Shown here piece after piece: positions 1-8,707 of a stretch of DNA of 20,698 nt (positions within the stretch are counted from its first letter, which is position 1; each line of letters opens with the position of its first letter). This stretch comes from Haplomitrium mnioides (taxonomy: Eukaryota; Marchantiophyta; Haplomitriopsida; Calobryales). The notes under the pieces were generated by a model. That model saw only the letters and a list, made by a program, of their open reading frames with translations. It had not been told where the DNA came from and ran no database searches. The position numbers and the translations under genes were made by a program. Location of the stretch: assembly GCA_049999725.1 (NCBI GenBank), contig JBNGIS010017347.1:1-20698 (forward strand), given 5' to 3'.

Positions 1-47
<47 letters not shown>
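1..47. repeat. (AG)n microsatellite
   Basis: Uninterrupted AG dinucleotides fill the start of the window and probably continue upstream of it. The tract runs into a purine-rich sequence and then a stretch with 'tacaatctctctc', a texture typical of the transcribed end of plant LTRs. No LTR terminus can be placed here. Confidence 0.97.
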
Positions 48-53
<6 letters not shown>

Positions 54-64
54 TAGAGCAAGAG

Positions 65-402
65 AACGCAGCCAACCTCTTCCCTTTTGTAAATTCATTT
101 TGTTGAATACAATCTCTCTCATATTTGCCTCCAAAGAATTGTCTCCTCAATTTCTTTACACTCTACGTCACATCAATTTGATGAAGATAGCTTATTAAGA
201 AGGTTCTCTAAGTCACATCAATTTGATGAAGATAACGCAGCCAACCTCTTCCCTTTTGTAAATTCATTTTGTTGAATACAATCTCTCTCATATTTGCCTC
301 CAAAGAATTGTCTCCTCGATTTCTTTACACTCTACGTCACATCAATTTTATGAAGATAGCTTATTGAGAAGGTTCTCTAAGTCACATCAATTTGATGAAG
401 AT
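65..402 (+). repeat. 169-bp direct tandem duplication
   Basis: The block 65-233 recurs at 234-402 with only a few substitutions, for example ctcaattt versus ctcgattt and tttgatg versus tttatg. Each copy starts with aacgcagccaacctcttccc and ends inside a 45-bp minisatellite unit. The duplication therefore arose after the minisatellite already existed, probably by slippage or unequal exchange. No coding potential is visible. Confidence 0.93.
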
Positions 403-470
403 AGCTTATTGAGAAGGTTCTCTACGTCACATCAATTTGATGAGGAGAGTTGATTGAGAAGGTTCTTTAC
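167..470 (+). repeat. 45-bp minisatellite units
   Basis: Units beginning gtcacatcaatttgatgaag and ending gagaaggttctcta occupy 167-211, 336-380, 381-425 and 426-470. A partial unit at 212-233 is cut by the 169-bp duplication. The core 'caatttga..aga.agct..gagaaggttctcta' is the same core as in the 51-bp array downstream, so both are variants of one monomer. Confidence 0.92.
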
Positions 471-850
471 GGATGTGGCGTATTACATTTGTATTGCATG
501 AAGTATACTCTTGAAATGTATATGTATTGTGGTGTGAAGTATAGTTATTATGTATTATATATGTATTGTGTGAAGTACATTCTTGAATATTGTGCTAGTG
601 AAGTATACTTTTGAAATATATTGTGAAAGTGTTCTCAACAATTTGACGCTAGTAGCTCAAATAGTGAAGGTTCTCGATAGTTGATGGCATATCATATGTG
701 TATTGAACTAGCTATATAGCACTTTTATAAGTATGTGTGAGTGATCTCTGCTATCACTTTGATGAAGGTAGCTACCTTAAGATAAAGAAGGTTATTGCAT
801 ATTACTTTTTGTATTGTGTTAGCAAAATACACTCTTGATTATGAGAGTGA
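471..850 (+). repeat. Degenerate interspersed minisatellite region
   Basis: No gene is seen. Diverged monomers, such as the one around 634-680 (caatttga...gtagctcaaatag.gaaggttctc) and one around 747-795, alternate with spacers. The spacers repeat a motif close to aagtatactcttgaaatgta or aaatacactcttg (near 499, 573, 600 and 822). This looks like an older form of the same array, with a longer compound period of about 100-150 bp. Confidence 0.7.
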
Positions 851-1176
851 TCTCAACAAATTGAAGGGGGTAGCTCAGATAGAGAAGGTTCTCTATAGTT
901 GATGCAACAAATTGAAGAGTTGATGCAACAATTTGAATAGGGTAGCTCAAATAGAGAAGGTTCTATATAGTTGATGCAACAATTTGAAGAAGGTAGCTCA
1001 AATAGAGAAGGTTCTCTATAGTTGAAGCAGCAATTTGAAGAGGATAGCTCAAAAAGAGAAAGTTCTCTATAGTTGATGTAGCAACTTGAAGAGGGTAGCT
1101 TAAATAGAGAAAGTTCTCTATAGTTGATGCAACAATTTGAAGAGGGTAGCTCAAATAGAGAATGTTCTCTATAGTT
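851..1176 (+). repeat. 51-bp tandem minisatellite
   Basis: Five full units start with gatgcaac or a close variant at 922, 973, 1024, 1075 and 1126, exactly 51 bp apart. A diverged unit lies at 851-900 and a 21-bp stub at 901-921. Because 51 is divisible by three, the minus strand reads as a protein-like 17-residue repeat over 963-1214, but this is a by-product of the period. The array ends at 'gatgttatattag', where the older compound spacer resumes. Confidence 0.95.
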
Positions 1177-1545
1177 GATGTTATATTAGTATGTATTATG
1201 CTAGCTAAATACACTCTTGTCTACATTGAGGAAAAAAGAGTTATATGTATGTATTTCACCAATGAAATACACTCTTGTCTACTTTGACAAGAACGGAGCC
1301 ATAGTACCATAGCATGAAGTGTTCTTCACTGCAGTAAGAATAGATTGTCAGATTGATAAAATGACAAGCAATCATAGATAAAGCATCTAAAATTACTCGT
1401 GTAAAGATTACTTCTTTTGTTACAAATTTGTGAGAAGAAGACACGTGTAGATAAGACAATTTACTCGAACGTAGCATGGTGAATGATAAAAGATAAGAAA
1501 ATTTACTCAAGTTAAGCATAGTGAACTATAAGAGAAAAAATGAAG
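1177..1545. other. Unassigned spacer with repeated aaatacactcttgtctac
   Basis: No gene is recognised. The motif aaatacactcttgtctac occurs twice (near 1206 and 1265) and links this stretch to the upstream array. A minus-strand open frame at 1256-1519 has no recognisable domain. The sequence ends at the terminus of the element 1 LTR. Confidence 0.6.
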
Positions 1546-2111
1546 TGTAACACTACCCACATACATCACACACACAAGTTAGCACAAGTGCAATACATAC
1601 AAGTTAACACAAGAGTAGCACACAAAGAACTTCAAAACCCCACAAGGTAAGAGATGCCCAACAAGGCACTCTCCCTTTTGTATATACTAAACAGAAAGAA
1701 CTTTTCTTACATAGGTGGAGGAACCCCATTGGTTTCTTTTCTATCCTCTTCTCTTTTCCCTCTCATTAATTGGACCACCTTTTACTTTTATTCTCCTTTT
1801 GCCACGTACCTTTATCTTTATAACCTTTTATTTCTCTTTAGCTCTCCTTGTGCCACGTGTCTTTATCTTAGAACCTTTTATTTGCTTTAATCCTTCGCTT
1901 GGCCATGTGTCTTTATCTTCTTCTAAAGTACTATTTCTAGAATTTCTCGTTCACTTTAATTCGCTCACTTTCTCTCCTTTTTCCACGTGTCAATCTCTAT
2001 AATAGTAATTTTTTTTTATACTCTAACTTAGTAATGGCTTTCTAGACATAGATTACTCTAGATCTTACTTTTATTTTTAGTTATTGCTTATTAAAGTTAG
2101 TAACTATTACA
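1546..2111 (-). repeat. 3' LTR of element 1
   Basis: The plus-strand start tgtaacactacccaca and the end ...attaca match the other LTR at 7129-7610. About 200 bp at the low-coordinate end (R/U5) aligns closely. The U3 part carries roughly 84 bp more than the partner LTR, largely because of extra CCACGTGTC-containing modules. Open frames on the plus strand at 1654-2002 lie inside this pyrimidine-rich LTR and are not genes. The TATA position is degraded here (cttacatagg, against ttatatagg in the 5' LTR). Confidence 0.93.
1803..1989 (-). promoter_or_regulatory. U3 modules with G-box/ABRE-like CACGTG
   Basis: Four spaced hexamers are visible: CACGTA at 1803-1808, CACGTG at 1854-1859, CATGTG at 1904-1909 and CACGTG at 1984-1989. 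The first three are 51 and 50 bp apart, and each is followed by 'tttatctt' and 'aaccttttattt'. In element sense the motif reads GACACGTGGC, which matches the plant G-box/ABRE consensus bound by bZIP and bHLH factors. The modules lie upstream of the TATA position, as expected for LTR enhancers. Activity is inferred. Confidence 0.6.
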
Positions 2112-2126
2112 ATCCTCCCATCTTTT
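2112..2126 (-). other. Polypurine tract of element 1
   Basis: In element sense this reads aaaagatgggaggat and abuts the 3' LTR terminus tgtaatag. Its purine richness and position are those of the plus-strand DNA synthesis primer of LTR retrotransposons. Confidence 0.85.
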
Positions 2127-2187
2127 AAGATGCAACGTCCTTGTTGTAAGCAAAAGAGTTCTCAAAGGAGTGAACAAATGTAGATGA

Positions 2188-2325
2188 GTTAGCCAAATTC
2201 TCTAATAGCTCCCAAGTAGCTTCATAAAAGGGGTAGCCTTTCTAATAAACCAAATATTTCACAATCTCACGATGACCAAAGCGTTGTGTATGTTTCTTCA
2301 AGAGTTGTTCAACCTCAAACTCTTC
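2188..2325 (-). pseudogene. Chromodomain, C-terminus of element 1 Pol
   Basis: In one minus-strand frame the residues EEFEVEQLLKKH, KYLVY, KGYP, EATWELLENLAN follow each other, the recognised layout of a chromodomain at the end of chromoviral integrases. Such domains bind methylated histone tails and steer integration to heterochromatin. The tryptophan expected before KGYP is a TAG stop (2242-2244), which removes one aromatic residue and truncates the protein. The frame continues past the polypurine side to the end of the element body. Identification is by pattern, without database support. Confidence 0.88.
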
Positions 2326-2399
2326 ATGGCCGTCAATAAGTTCATGCGGTGGAGAGGGTTCTTGAGTACTTATAAAAGAAGAAGAACAAGGAACAAAAA

Positions 2400-3577
2400 C
2401 CCGAAATAAAGAGATATGAAAGACTCAATGAATCTTCATTCGAGAAGGTAAAATCAGCTCATAGACCACTTCTCCAATACGAGAAGAGATAGAAAATGGG
2501 CCAATAAAGCAAGCACTAAGCTTACAAGAATGAAGCAAAGGAAGATTGGAAGTGAAGAGAAAAATTTGGTCACCTACAACAAAGGTCACCTCTCGAAAAT
2601 GAGCATCAGCATATTGCTTTTGTTGATTACAAGAAACTTCAAGTTTTTCTTTGACTGGTCAAATGCTGTGGTGTAGACAATGAAGAAGATCATCAACAGC
2701 TGGACTCTTGGAGGTTGACGGTAATGAATGTTGAAGATTAGAGATCATGGTTGGATGCTCACTATACATCAAAAAGAAAGATGTGGCTTTTGTAGAACTG
2801 TTGATAGAGTTATTGTAAGAGAACTCTACAAGAGGTAGTAGCCAATTCCATTCTTCATGTTCTTCCAAGGTAAATGCTCCCAACATATCTTCAATGGTTT
2901 AGTTGGCTTGTTCAATTTGGCCATCAAAATATTGTGCGCCACAACATGCTAGTGAATTGAGTTTCGCAATTAGAAATAATTACTTTGGAGAGACCGTGAT
3001 GAGAGTACGCTACTTCCAAATAAATGTCAGCTAATTCAAGTGTTGTCATTGATTTGGTCATTGGAAAAATATGGATCATTTTGCTTAGTTTGTCCACAAA
3101 AACAACTATAGCATCATAGCCTATAGAAGTACATGGTAGCTTGCCCACAATGTCCATACTCACATGTTCCCATTGTCAATTAGAGATAGGAAGTGGTTGT
3201 AATAAACCTCCATGTTTACGATTGGAAGATTTGTTCTGTTGACAAGCCAAACAACTCCAAACATATACCTCTATAGCTTGGTGCATCTTAGGCCAATAAT
3301 AAACACATTGAAGATTATCAAATGTCTTCTCAATTCCAACATGTCCACTAATTGTAGAATTATGTGCTTCATGCAAAACTTCATAGAGAAGCTTAATATT
3401 ATTAAGAACCCATACCTTTTCTTGGAAGAAAATCAAACCCTTTACTATTTTTACCAACTTCTTTTGTTGTGCAGCAATGATCTCTTCATTTTCTATGATT
3501 GTAGCCAACATTTTTGTCCACCATGTAGGATGAATTGCAATTTTTGACAAGATGTTGAGTTGAGGCATGCGGGTCAA
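2400..3577 (-). pseudogene. Integrase of element 1 (zinc-binding, catalytic and C-terminal parts)
   Basis: The N-terminal zinc-binding HHCC is intact: His codons at 3362-3364 and 3341-3343, and Cys codons at 3251-3253 and 3242-3244 (context SCLACQQNK). The catalytic core follows with MSMDIVGKLP (first Asp at 3152-3154) and GYDAIVVFVDKLSKM. At the second catalytic position ISNCETQF reads Asn (2969-2971) where the family has Asp. The catalytic Glu survives in a QIEQAN context at 2911-2913, but it is out of frame with the second site and is followed by a stop at 2899-2901. Downstream, LPLVEFSYNNSINSS matches the conserved core end. The segment down to about 2400 carries the C-terminal strand region before the chromodomain. 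It cannot integrate DNA as it stands. Confidence 0.93.
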
Positions 3578-3960
3578 AGCATGTGCAAATTTTCATTTTT
3601 CTTCCACATACACCATCTTCATATGAAAGCGTTGTTGCCACTCCACATATCAAATTTTCCTTTTTTGAAAGCTCTTTTTGTGTTTCAAGATAGAGTAGAG
3701 GTTTATGAACAATCTCGACAACAAACTCCTCATCTCATAGATAATGCTTCCCATGTTTGGTTGATGACATGATCGCTAGTTCCTCCCACTCTATGGTATG
3801 AAAAGTTTTCTCTGTGTTGCTCAGCTTTCTATAAAGAAAGCAATAAGATGCCAACCATCCTCCTATTCTTGTTGCAAAACCCCACCTATAGCTTTTCCCA
3901 ATACATCAACTAAAAGTTTTGTTGGTTATTTAGAGTCATACCATTTAAGAGTAGAAGCAT
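3560..3960 (-). pseudogene. RNase H of element 1
   Basis: The minus-strand frame shows LLVDVLGKAIGGVLQQE (first catalytic Asp at 3905-3907), then a TAG stop, then EDGWHLIAFF, RKLSNTEKTFHTIEWEELAIM, and a degraded HKPLLYLETQKELSK. These are the standard blocks of Ty3/gypsy RNase H, which degrades the RNA strand of the RNA:DNA hybrid. The Asp that usually precedes HKPL is Val here. At least two stops interrupt the frame. The domain sits directly between the RT thumb and the integrase zinc-binding region, as expected. Confidence 0.88.
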
Positions 3961-4079
3961 GAAGAAGTGATTTCTTCAATGCTTGAAATGTCAATTCTTT
4001 TGCAACTCCTCATATCTATGTGTAGTTTTTCTTGAGCAAACTGGTCAATGGTTCTCGTATTTGTGCAAAAACCTTTCAC

Positions 4080-4993
4080 AAATCAACAACAAAACCCAAT
4101 TATCTCCAAAAATCCTTTTAGTTGTGTTTGAGTATTAAGAGCTTCCCAATTTTGAATGGCCTCCACTTTGTTATCCATGACTTGAATTCTTGGTACACTC
4201 ACTCGATGACCCAAGTAATCAACCTCCTTCTTTCCAATTTCACATTTTGATATCAAAACATATAGTTTGTGGTCTCAAAGTACCTTCAATACTGTATGGA
4301 GGTGTTGTTGGTGCTCACAAAGATTTTTGCTATAAATAAGAATATCATCCAAGAAGACAATAACAAACTTATCAAGATAAGATCAAAAAAATCATTCATA
4401 AGGATCGTAAAGGTTGCAAGAGCATTAGTTAATCCAATTGGCATAGTCATATATTCAAAATGCCCATATCGACTTTGAAATGTTGTTTTCTACACGTCAC
4501 CCTCCGCAATTTGGATTTGGTTATATCCACTTCTCAAATCCAACTTGGAAAAGTAGTTTTCTCTTTGAAGTTGATCAAATAAATTGTCTATTTTTTGTAA
4601 TGGATATTTATTTTTCATTGTTTGTTGATTGAGTGCTTGGTAGTTAATACACATCCTCATACTTCCATCTTTCTTTTTCACGAATAAAATTAGTGCACCA
4701 TAATGAGAGATGTTTAGCTGAATAAATCTCTACTCTAATAATTTAGTGATTTTAGATTTGAATTCTTCCAATTCATGAAGAGGCAAATGATATAATGCTT
4801 TGCGTAGTGGAGTACTTCCTAGAATAACCGCAATCTTGTGATCAATGGATTGTTTAGGTGGCAAACCAGGAGATAAATCATTGGGAAAAACATTGTGGAA
4901 CTCTTTCAAAACCCCTTGAAGCTCATATGAAACTTTGTGTGGAGTCCTCCTTATCAACTTTGACCTCACGTATGAGTCCCAAAAATACCACAT
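4080..4993 (-). pseudogene. Reverse transcriptase of element 1
   Basis: The N-terminal block (4730-4993) has VLKEFHNVFPNDLSPGLPP and SIDHKIAVILGSTP. The next block (4490-4681) has [20 protein letters not shown] and [14 protein letters not shown], the fingers and palm, including the first catalytic Asp in KLDL. The active-site motif [10 protein letters not shown] is intact at 4329-4358. A TAG stop at 4730-4732 separates blocks that are otherwise in one frame. Further frame disruptions lie around 4480 and downstream, in the thumb and connection (about 4080-4260: KKEVDYLGHRVSV). The catalytic residues survive but no continuous enzyme can be made. Confidence 0.95.
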
Positions 4994-5445
4994 TTTGGTT
5001 TTTTATTGACTTTGCTCCAATCACATATAGAGGTAGTTTCTTTGAATGAGGTTGTACTCCATCTCTCCAAATCTTCTATTGAGATGTTATGAATGCTTTC
5101 TTTCCAATCTACTTGCTGGTTATGTCTTCTCAACCACTTCATTCCTAAAATCACATTGTATCTTGCTAATATTGTTATCTTCCATTCTAGCTTTTCTTGA
5201 TAGTTGCCTATATGTAAAGTTATACTTTAAGACAAGCTTTCAATTGGCTCACTTTATTCATTTGCCATTTCAACCACCTCATGCTCTACTTTCTCAATAG
5301 GTAACTTCAAATTTAATGCCATTGCCCGTGATAAATAATTTTCTTCTGCTCCATAAATCACCCAAACCCTTATTAGAGATCCTTCCATCCACCCATCAAC
5401 CACAATTAGTCCTCCATTTTTTGTTTCTCTATATGACATATTCAA
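4966..5445 (-). pseudogene. Aspartic protease of element 1
   Basis: The fragment 5254-5445 has GGLIVVDGWMEGSLIRVWV followed by IYGAEENYLSRAMALNLKLP. By position IYG (5350-5358) stands where retropepsins have D-S/T-G, so the catalytic Asp is lost. The fragment 4966-5154 carries ILGMKWLRRHN, the hydrophobic-hydrophobic-Gly block typical of the protease C-terminal half (DIILGMxWL), and a linker toward RT. Gag and pol lie in the usual order, but the frames between the pieces are broken. Confidence 0.82.
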
Positions 5446-5539
5446 TTTTGTCGACTTTTATACTCACATTTCTTCTTCATTCTAGCAAAATCATGAGGTT
5501 TTTTTCTAGTGCCCATTGTTTCTCTGACATTTTTGGTCT

Positions 5540-6471
5540 CCTTCATTGATAATATTATGAAGAGGTCGTCGAACCACTTGCCCTTGATTGCGTCGTACCG
5601 CTCTGCAATTTGGTGCAATATATTCTATCAAGCCACAACTATAGTATGCTTTAGTTTCTCGCATCTCTTCCATCCTCCTATCCATAGCATTTTGTAGTGC
5701 TACTTATTGGTGAATTGGGCAATTGAAATCTCTCCTTCTCATATTTCCTAGCTCGATAGATGTCGAGTTATAATTCCCTCTTGTTTGCACAATCTCTAGT
5801 GTTCTTTCAGTTATTTGAGCAAACAAGATGGCTTTGTTTATATTATTTGGGTTGCGCATCATGACTTCCCCTCGAATCTTTCTCTTCAATATTTGTACAA
5901 ACTTTTCAAGAGCCTCAACTGAACTCATATCTTCAATTTGGACTTGTAAGCTTCAGAACTCCTCAATGTACCTTACAACGCTTCCTTGTTGCTCTAGCTC
6001 CCAAAGCTTGGTTCTTGTGGTTAATATAAAGTCTACCACTTTGAAATTTTGTAGTAAACCCTCTTTTATAGTGCTCCACAAAATTTGTTTTCCTCGTATG
6101 TTTTTTTGTCACTCCCATTCTTATAGCCAAATAGATGCATGTTTGGTTAAAAATAACTTTGCAAATAATCCTTTCTTCAAATTTAAAGCATGCAGATAAT
6201 ACAACTTATGAGCCTCCATTTGATAAACCCACTATTCTAAAACACCAACCATATGACTTCCTCTATAAGGCTCTACTTTACACGACTTGCTCATCTTTTG
6301 AAGCAATGTTTCTCAACTTCCTTCTCCATTCTTTTATTGTAGTTGCATTTTCACCATCTCTCCCATTAGCATGTTTATTTGTTGTTGGCTTGCTATAAGA
6401 GCTACTTGAAGCTCTTCCAACTTTTCCATCATCCAAGCTCTTTCTTCCAGATTGTTAGAGTTTGCCTCCAT
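5540..6471 (-). pseudogene. Gag of element 1
   Basis: A likely Gag start is the ATG at 6469-6471, giving MEANSNNLEERAWMMEKLEE and 45 codons rich in Glu, Gln and Met (a short coiled-coil-like start) before a stop at 6334-6336. A conserved capsid-like block reads EALEKFVQILKRKIRGEVMM with RNPNNINKAILFAQ within 5704-5928, the gypsy Gag 'EA...RT' layout. The nucleocapsid knuckle at 5605-5646 reads YYSCGLIEYIAPNC: the CX2CX4HX4C spacing is kept, but the first Cys and the His are both Tyr. The region between 5930 and 6330 is frame-shifted. Gag would form the particle and bind RNA; this copy cannot. Confidence 0.85.
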
Positions 6472-7073
6472 GGTTTTTTGTCACAACTTAGATACTAGTA
6501 ATTATATAAAAAAAAAATATGTACACATTCAAATTATGTAGAATAGGCAAAATAAAAGGTTTAGTTGATGCTAACACCGAATCACAAAACCTCTCTCCAA
6601 ACTTACGAACAAGAAAATCTCGCTCTATTTGCTTAGACGTTACTTGAATAAAATATGACACTTGGAGTTGAACTCTTCTAGATGAGTTTGGTTCAAATCC
6701 ATTTTATATCTACCACAAAAAATAAATAAAATATTCCCATGTAACATCATAATTCACTACAAGTAAGATAGCATGTTGTTTTGATTCTATTACAAAAACC
6801 ATAAAATAATCTCCAAAGTTATACACTAAAATTTGACAAAAGAAATTTTTGTCAATGTTAAACATAAGAATATTAAAAGGATTCAATAATGGAATTCTAG
6901 AAGATAGAAATGCTCCTCTATCCATTGGATACTATAGCATCATGTCAAACTTCTTATATTCATTTATAAAGGATGAGATATCCGATATTCTTTATTCATG
7001 AAAACTTGAGAGTTTATCTTTATGGGAGCTAATGCAAAGTGGAGATTCCACTACTCAAAAATGTCTTTACTAC
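6472..7073 (-). other. 5' leader of element 1
   Basis: About 640 bp lie between the primer binding site and the Gag ATG. No coding domain is recognised; the minus-strand open frame at 6710-6925 has no recognisable motif. An untranslated leader is normal at this position. A GGTTCAAATCC at about 6690-6700 resembles a pol III B box but has no tRNA around it. Confidence 0.7.
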
Positions 7074-7109
7074 TTCTCTAAAGAGGGGTGATCCACACTC
7101 TTTAGAGAA
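7074..7109 (-). other. 12-bp perfect hairpin next to the primer binding site
   Basis: TTCTCTAAAGAG at 7074-7085 and CTCTTTAGAGAA at 7098-7109 are exact reverse complements separated by 12 nt. The hairpin lies just downstream of the primer binding site in element sense. In retroelements the leader next to this site often folds into dimerisation or packaging structures. That role here is inferred from position only. Confidence 0.75.
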
Positions 7110-7115
7110 AACCAA

Positions 7116-7127
7116 GCTCTAATATCA
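7116..7127 (-). other. Primer binding site of element 1 (tRNA-iMet)
   Basis: In element sense it reads TGATATTAGAGC, 10 of 12 matches to TGGTATCAGAGC, the complement of plant initiator-Met tRNA 3' end. It begins one base from the LTR terminus. Both mismatches are transitions. Confidence 0.88.
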
Positions 7128-7128
7128 T

Positions 7129-7610
7129 TGTAACACTACCCACACATATTACACACACAAGTTAGCACAAGCACAACACATACAAGTTAACACAAGAGTA
7201 GCGCACAAGGAACTTCAAAACCACACAAGGTAAGAGATCCCAACAAGGCACTCTCTTGTCTTTATACACTAAATGGAAAGCACTTTTTTTATATAGGTGG
7301 AAGAATCCTATTGGTTTCTCCTTCTACCACTTGTTTTTATCTTTAAAAGCTTCTATTTCTCTTGAGTTCTCCTTCTGTCACATGTCCTTATCTTAGAACC
7401 TTCTATTTGCTTAAATCCTTTGGTTGCTATATGTCATTATCCTCTTCTAAGGCAGTCTTTCTAGACATTCTCTTCTCTTGCGATATATCATTCTTTATAA
7501 TAGCAATCATTTTCTGATATTCTAACTTAGCAATAGCTTTCTAGACATAGTTGACTCTAAATCTTACTTCTATTTTTAGTTATTGCTAACTAAAATTAGT
7601 GGTTGATACA
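7129..7610 (-). repeat. 5' LTR of element 1
   Basis: The plus-strand start tgtaacactaccca and the end ggttgataca pair with 1546-2111. It is 482 bp against 566 bp because the U3 modules are fewer, and their CACGTG motifs are decayed (for example gtcacatgtcc). The R/U5 part keeps long identical runs such as acacaagttagcacaag and acaagttaacacaagagtag. Confidence 0.93.
7284..7295 (-). promoter_or_regulatory. TATA box of the element 1 5' LTR
   Basis: In element sense it reads TATATAAAAAAA, inside the LTR and downstream of the U3 modules. The corresponding position in the 3' LTR has lost the TATA (tatgtaagaaaa). Confidence 0.6.
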
Positions 7611-7986
7611 CAAGGTCAAAGTTCAAATATGAAAACTGAGTCGAAAAACAATCTAGCCTTCGAAAGTGTATTGAAGGTAGCGTAGAGCTGTTGGATGACT
7701 AGACTGGTGGCAAATATTGCTTAGTATTGAAACTCTCTTCTATCTAATTGTTTGTTGGACAACGCGTGAGAAGATACAGTTGAAGAAAGTACAATTAAAA
7801 AGCCATGGTAGGTGTGGAGTTGGAGTTTGCACAAAATAAACAAGTTATGTGTTGTATGCAAAGGTGTAGAGTAGGGAGAAAAAGAAAAAGAGAAGGTGGT
7901 TTAACTTTTCTTATAGAAGGTAGAGAAATACATAGGATTGATAAGGCTCTAGAGATAGGCATCTTAATATAATTCTTATGATTGAA
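7611..7986. other. Unassigned interval between elements 1 and 3
   Basis: No gene or repeat partner is recognised in these 376 bp. They include a purine-rich patch (agggagaaaaagaaaaagagaag, about 7875-7897). This may be the pre-insertion genomic sequence, or the remnant of another old element. Confidence 0.5.
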
Positions 7987-8436
7987 TTTAATAGTACAAG
8001 AATAATGTTGTGTTATATAAAAGAAAATAGAGAGGAGTGAAGAAAATGGTAGTTATTACAAAGAAAGATTAGTTTAAGTAAAGTGGTTTAATGTCATTTT
8101 TAGGTTTGAAGAGGTATAAGTTTACTTGCTTTTGGAGTTGCTTGTAGTGAAGTGGTATAATGCCATTTTTAAGGTTGAAAAAGTGAAGTAACTTATAAAG
8201 AAACCAAGTAGGATTACACCTTCTTCTCAAGTATAAATAGACGTGCTTCATTGTATAACTAGCCATTCAAAAGTTCCTCTCAATTGTATTTCTTGGCATT
8301 TAGTTGACTACTTGTAATATTGGCATTTGGATTGACTTTCTTGGTATTTGGTTGGTTGCTTGTTATATTGGCATTTGGTTGGTTAACTCCATTTGAGTTG
8401 ATATTCAATTAAAGTTTTTCTTTGAGTTCTTTTACA
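7987..8436 (+). repeat. 5' LTR of element 3
   Basis: It aligns along its length with the reverse complement of 13376-13847: start ttaatagtacaag, then gagaggagtgaag, then tataaatag, then gagttcttttaca at the end. The initial TG is degraded to TT, while the terminal CA is kept. It contains the 69-bp U3 duplication seen in element 2 (aagtggt at 8081 and 8150). It has the segment that is deleted from the element 2 LTR at 8708-9117. Confidence 0.87.
8232..8239 (+). promoter_or_regulatory. TATA box of the element 3 LTR
   Basis: TATAAATA lies in the context caagtataaataga. The aligned position in the LTR at 13376-13847 is tatttata (13563-13570), TATAAATA in element 2 sense, which supports a conserved promoter position. 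Confidence 0.6.
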
Positions 8437-8437
8437 T

Positions 8438-8449
8438 TGGTATTAGAGC
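8438..8449 (+). other. Primer binding site of element 3 (tRNA-iMet)
   Basis: TGGTATTAGAGC matches TGGTATCAGAGC at 11 of 12 positions and lies one base after the LTR terminus ...tttaca. Confidence 0.9.
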
Positions 8450-8459
8450 TAGAGTTCTT

Positions 8460-8707
8460 TTTTATGGTGAGTTATATAAAGAATCAAGAAACAAGCAAAA
8501 CAATGATTCAAGCAATGTAATAACAAAATGAATATCTTTCTCGTCTTTTGGAAGAATAATACAAATGAGAGAAAAAACATTGTTTCGAGAAAAAGAGAAT
8601 TATGTGTGGTTTTTAAAGCCAACAACATATGATGGGAAGATTGTTCTTGATGCAATTGAGAGTTTCTTATTTGATTGCAAGCAATGCTTTGAAACTATGT
8701 GCATAAG
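8460..8707 (+). pseudogene. Gag of element 3, N-terminal part
   Basis: An ATG near 8464 opens MVSYIKNQETSKTMIQAM before a stop. A later frame reads ENYVWFLKPTTYDGKIVLDA followed by IESFLFDCKQCFET, a layout like the start of gypsy Gag, where 'P..FDG...A..WL..' begins the capsid region. The frame is cut at 8707 by element 2 and resumes at 13853. Stops and shifts show it is not functional. Confidence 0.75.
8703..8707. other. Left target site duplication of element 2 (ATAAG)
   Basis: ATAAG directly precedes the left end of element 2, and ATGAG (13848-13852) directly follows its right end. Four of five bases match, and the mismatch is a transition. Five bp is the normal size for Ty3/gypsy integration. 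Confidence 0.82.

Larger units (their letters stand above)
1546..7610 (-). mobile_element. Element 1: decayed full-length Ty3/gypsy chromovirus
   Basis: A 6.07-kb LTR retrotransposon on the minus strand, bounded by related repeats at 1546-2111 and 7129-7610 with TG...CA ends. Reading in its own sense the order is 5' LTR (7610 to 7129), initiator-Met primer site (7127-7116), gag, protease, reverse transcriptase, RNase H, integrase, chromodomain, polypurine tract (2126-2112) and 3' LTR. The pol order RT-RH-INT identifies Ty3/gypsy (Metaviridae), and the C-terminal chromodomain places it among chromoviruses. Every domain has stops or frameshifts, and several catalytic residues are lost. The flanking pentamers TGAAG and CAAGG do not form a clear target duplication. 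LTR divergence (roughly 10-15% in the R/U5 part by eye, worse in U3) suggests an old insertion. Confidence 0.95.

Noticed and set aside
167-1176. CRISPR-like array
   Set aside because: The repeats are directly adjacent with no unique spacers of constant size, in a plant-type genome.
963-1214. Minus-strand open frame with a 17-residue repeat
   Set aside because: It is the translation of the 51-bp minisatellite; the period divides by three and no other coding sign exists.
1654-2002. Two overlapping plus-strand open frames
   Set aside because: They lie wholly inside the U3/R part of the element 1 LTR, opposite to its sense, and consist of hydrophobic T/C-rich translation.
3212-4478. Plus-strand open frames opposite the pol of element 1
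   Set aside because: Antisense shadows of the minus-strand RNase H, integrase and RT blocks.
6690-6700. tRNA gene suggested by a GGTTCAAATCC B-box-like sequence
   Set aside because: No A box, no cloverleaf stems and no acceptor pairing around it; it is in the element 1 leader.
1541-7615. Target site duplication for element 1
   Set aside because: The flanking pentamers TGAAG and CAAGG agree at only two of five positions, too weak to claim.
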